Under the pieces are notes generated by a model. That model was not told where the DNA came from and made no database searches. It saw only the letters and a list, made by a program, of their open reading frames with translations. Shown in pieces: positions 62,094-64,000 of a stretch of DNA of 64,000 bases. Position 1 is the first letter of the stretch, and each line of letters starts with the position of its first letter. Source of the stretch: Couchioplanes caeruleus (GTDB taxonomy: Bacteria; Actinomycetota; Actinomycetes; Mycobacteriales; Micromonosporaceae); the NCBI RefSeq assembly GCF_023499255.1, contig NZ_CP092183.1, positions 5,700,501 through 5,764,500 on the forward strand, read 5' to 3'. A program made the position numbers and the translations under genes.

Positions 62094-62975
62094 TCAGATG
62101 TTGGACGTGTCGGGTGGCAGGTCGGCGGGCGGCTGCGGCACTCCCCCGTCGTCCGAGCTCTCGGGACGGGGCAGGCCGAGGGTGTACGCCGTCATCGACA
62201 GCGAACCGTACGCGTACCCGTCGACCAGGACGTCGGTGTCCGCCGCGCCGGATGCCGAGGCGAGGCCGGCCAGGTACAGGGCGGGGATGAAGTGGTCCGG
62301 TGTCGGCACCGCCCGGTGGTAGTCGTGGTGGGCGTCCAGCGTGGCGAACTCGGCAGGGTCGCTGAGCATGCGGACCTTGGCGTCTTCGTCGAAGCGTTGT
62401 GTCCACTCGTACCCGTCGTCGGCGAGTTTCCAGTCCATGCCGCGCAGGTTGTGGACGACGTTGCCGCTCGCGATGATCAGCACTCCGCGCTCGCGCAGCG
62501 GGGCCAGCTTGGCGCCGAGCTGAAGGTGATAGTCGAAGGGCTTGTCGGCGTTGATGCTGAGCTGCACGACCGGGATCGACGCGTCGGGGAAGGCGTGCAT
62601 CAGGACCGACCAGGTGCCATGGTCGATGCCCCAGCTGTCGACGTCCGCGCCGACCCAGGTGGGGTGCACCACGTCGCTGATCTCGGTGGCCAGCTCCGGC
62701 AGGCCGGGGGCGGGATACTGCACCTCGAACAACGGCTTCGGGAAGCCGTAGAAATCGTGGATGGTGCGGGGCTGAGGCATCGCGGTGACCGCGGTGGCAT
62801 TGATGTACCAGTGGGCGCTGACGACCAGGATGGCACGCGGGCGCGGCACGGCAGCGCCGAAGGCCTTCCACGCGGTGGTGTAGCGGTTGACGTCGAGGGC
62901 GTTCATCGGGTTGCCGTGCCCGATGAACGCCGCAGGCATCACAAGCTTCGACGCGTCGGTGCTGTCCGAGCTCAC
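62094..62975 (-). CDS. DODA-type extradiol ring-cleavage dioxygenase
   Basis: 293 residues from a GTG overlapping the GH3 stop (GTGA, 62975-62972), with GGAGG upstream. LigB-family signature: AFIGHGNPMNALDVNRYT, ILVVSAHWYINATAVTAMPQ, HDFYGFPKPLFEVQYPAPG and LIIASGNVVHNLRGMDW, giving His/His/Glu iron(II) or zinc ligands. These enzymes open catechol-type rings such as DOPA. The C-terminus has a Pro-rich tail. Coupling to a GH3 glycosidase suggests release and cleavage of a plant phenolic glycoside, which is inference. Confidence 0.85.
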   Translation of the reverse strand: MSSDSTDASKLVMPAAFIGHGNPMNALDVNRYTTAWKAFGAAVPRPRAILVVSAHWYINATAVTAMPQPRTIHDFYGFPKPLFEVQYPAPGLPELATEISDVVHPTWVGADVDSWGIDHGTWSVLMHAFPDASIPVVQLSINADKPFDYHLQLGAKLAPLRERGVLIIASGNVVHNLRGMDWKLADDGYEWTQRFDEDAKVRMLSDPAEFATLDAHHDYHRAVPTPDHFIPALYLAGLASASGAADTDVLVDGYAYGSLSMTAYTLGLPRPESSDDGGVPQPPADLPPDTSNI

Positions 62976-64000
62976 CGTGGTGCCTCCTCTGGTGCGTCGT
63001 ACGACAGACCGTGCCCGCACCGGTACCGGTTCCCGTCGCTGTCGACGTAGACGTACGGCCGGCCGTCCATGTACTTCTCCTTGTCGAACCCCGGCACGTC
63101 GTTGGGCGAGGCGCACATCCCCTTCTCGTCGACGGCGATGGCCGCGTTGCCGGCCGGGAAGGTCAGGGGCAGCCGGCCGCGCGGCTTTGCGTCGCCGACG
63201 ATGACGTCGAAGAGGGCCTCGGTCCGGGTGTCGAAACCGGCCACGAGGGCGTCGGCCAGCGGCTCGACGGTGCCGAGCAGCCACGGCAGGATCACGTTGA
63301 GACCGACCACGAGCCGCGGTACCGCCGACCGGATCCGCCTGACCTTGGCCAGGTCGATGTTCGTGGCCTCATGGATGTCGAGGTCCAGCAGGCCGGTGAA
63401 ATCGAAGTAGGAGCCGGTGAACGGGTTGAGGAACAGCACGGCGACGTCGGCCCGGTGATAGTCGACGGTGAACTCGATGCCGGGGTGCGCTGCGGCCAGG
63501 CTCGCGCGGAGCCGGTCAAGTTCGGCCACCGTGAGGTCTCGCTCGAACAGTTCGACGTAGACACGCTGCCCGGCCAGGCGGGCAGGTGTCAGCGGCAGCG
63601 CGCCGTCGTGGTTCTTCATCAGGACCACCGACCTGCGGTGTGCCTCCTCGGCCACCGCGGCGTACGACGCGTTGGCCACCACCTCGTCCGCCCGCTGCGG
63701 ATCGACGTACGGGTCGTCGAACAGGCCGAGGGCGAACATCTCGGTCACCAGCCGGTGCGCGGCCTGGTCCAGCCGCTCGGTGCTGAACAGCCCGTCCAGG
63801 AAGGCGGTACGGATCGAGCCGACGTCGTTGGTGTCGGCGATGATGTCCGTACCCGCCGTCACCGCCCTGCCCACCCGCTCGGGGACGCTCAGCTCGGACA
63901 CCCCCCAGGCCATCTTGGACAGGATGCCGGAGTCGGAGTTGACGTAGCCGCGGTGCCCCATCTCCCGCAGCAGGTCGAGGAACGGCTGGTTGAAGGCGAA
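62972..64000 (-). CDS. GH3-family glycoside hydrolase, 3' part (runs off the window)
   Basis: At least 342 residues; the frame is open to the window edge. It starts within the (beta/alpha)8 domain: FNQPFLDLLREMGHRGYVNS and DSGI hold the Asp nucleophile of GH3 enzymes, and TAGTDIIADTND, VVLMKNHDGALPL and VVGLNVILPWLL are from the alpha/beta sandwich domain; PRGRLPLTFP closes the fold. It hydrolyses beta-glycosides. The N-terminus and any signal peptide lie outside the window. The last residues (YRCGHGLSYDAPEE) match family ends. Confidence 0.88.
   Translation of the reverse strand, partial: FAFNQPFLDLLREMGHRGYVNSDSGILSKMAWGVSELSVPERVGRAVTAGTDIIADTNDVGSIRTAFLDGLFSTERLDQAAHRLVTEMFALGLFDDPYVDPQRADEVVANASYAAVAEEAHRRSVVLMKNHDGALPLTPARLAGQRVYVELFERDLTVAELDRLRASLAAAHPGIEFTVDYHRADVAVLFLNPFTGSYFDFTGLLDLDIHEATNIDLAKVRRIRSAVPRLVVGLNVILPWLLGTVEPLADALVAGFDTRTEALFDVIVGDAKPRGRLPLTFPAGNAAIAVDEKGMCASPNDVPGFDKEKYMDGRPYVYVDSDGNRYRCGHGLSYDAPEEAPR

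Overview
The window is about 70% GC with dense short-spaced genes, frequent GTG starts, many ATGA/GTGA overlaps and families typical of Micromonosporaceae (DUF2243-CtaG pair, SigE-type sigma factor, REC-HDOD proteins, actinobacterial small membrane proteins). I infer a filamentous actinobacterium near Actinoplanes; no rRNA or other taxonomic marker is present to prove it.

Layout. 0.1-5.8 kb is accessory and eroded. It holds two hypothetical genes, a two-gene cassette (a broken gene coupled by GTGA to an HTH protein) split by an intact 928 bp IS5-family element with a TAA target duplication, a degenerate tRNA-Leu(CAG)-like sequence, the C-terminal stump of a large serine recombinase, a small secreted protein and a second tRNA 3'-end-like fragment. 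5.9-30.4 kb is a signalling island: five histidine kinases (one a hybrid), five separate receiver proteins, a diguanylate cyclase and a secreted subtilisin coupled to a membrane kinase. None of its receiver proteins has a DNA-binding output; they are stand-alone or carry HDOD or degenerate HD-GYP domains. The core is a pair of divergent paralogous cassettes (kinase + REC-HDOD). Interspersed are an indoleamine-dioxygenase-superfamily-like protein, an orphan sugar-binding lipoprotein and a DUF2243-CtaG operon followed by a decayed GNAT acetyltransferase.

30.6-46 kb mixes intact genes (UvrA-like ATPase, hemerythrin-like protein, cation exchanger, STAS protein, M4 and S1 secreted proteases, GntR regulator, two VOC proteins) with gene remnants: a zinc-dehydrogenase tail, an ABC transporter with in-frame deletions and a nonsense codon, a phosphoesterase tail, DUF302, and an IS110 transposase piece.

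46-50 kb has a WYL regulator divergent from a VOC gene over a perfect 10-bp inverted repeat, then an ECF (SigE-type) cassette: sigma factor, membrane protein with an unusual cytoplasmic part, and a secreted protein made of two copies of the domain that also forms the membrane protein's exterior. This roughly 113-residue domain, present three times here plus one remnant at 41.5 kb, is the best candidate for an undescribed system.

50.5-64 kb carries a KAS III-like enzyme, a cyclopropane-fatty-acid-synthase-like methyltransferase, a secreted metzincin-like protease coupled to a membrane-anchored protein, a MarR regulator head-to-head with a 5'-truncated FAD monooxygenase, glucose-6-phosphate dehydrogenase, an FUSC-like protein, a DODA-type dioxygenase and a GH3 glycosidase that runs off the right edge.
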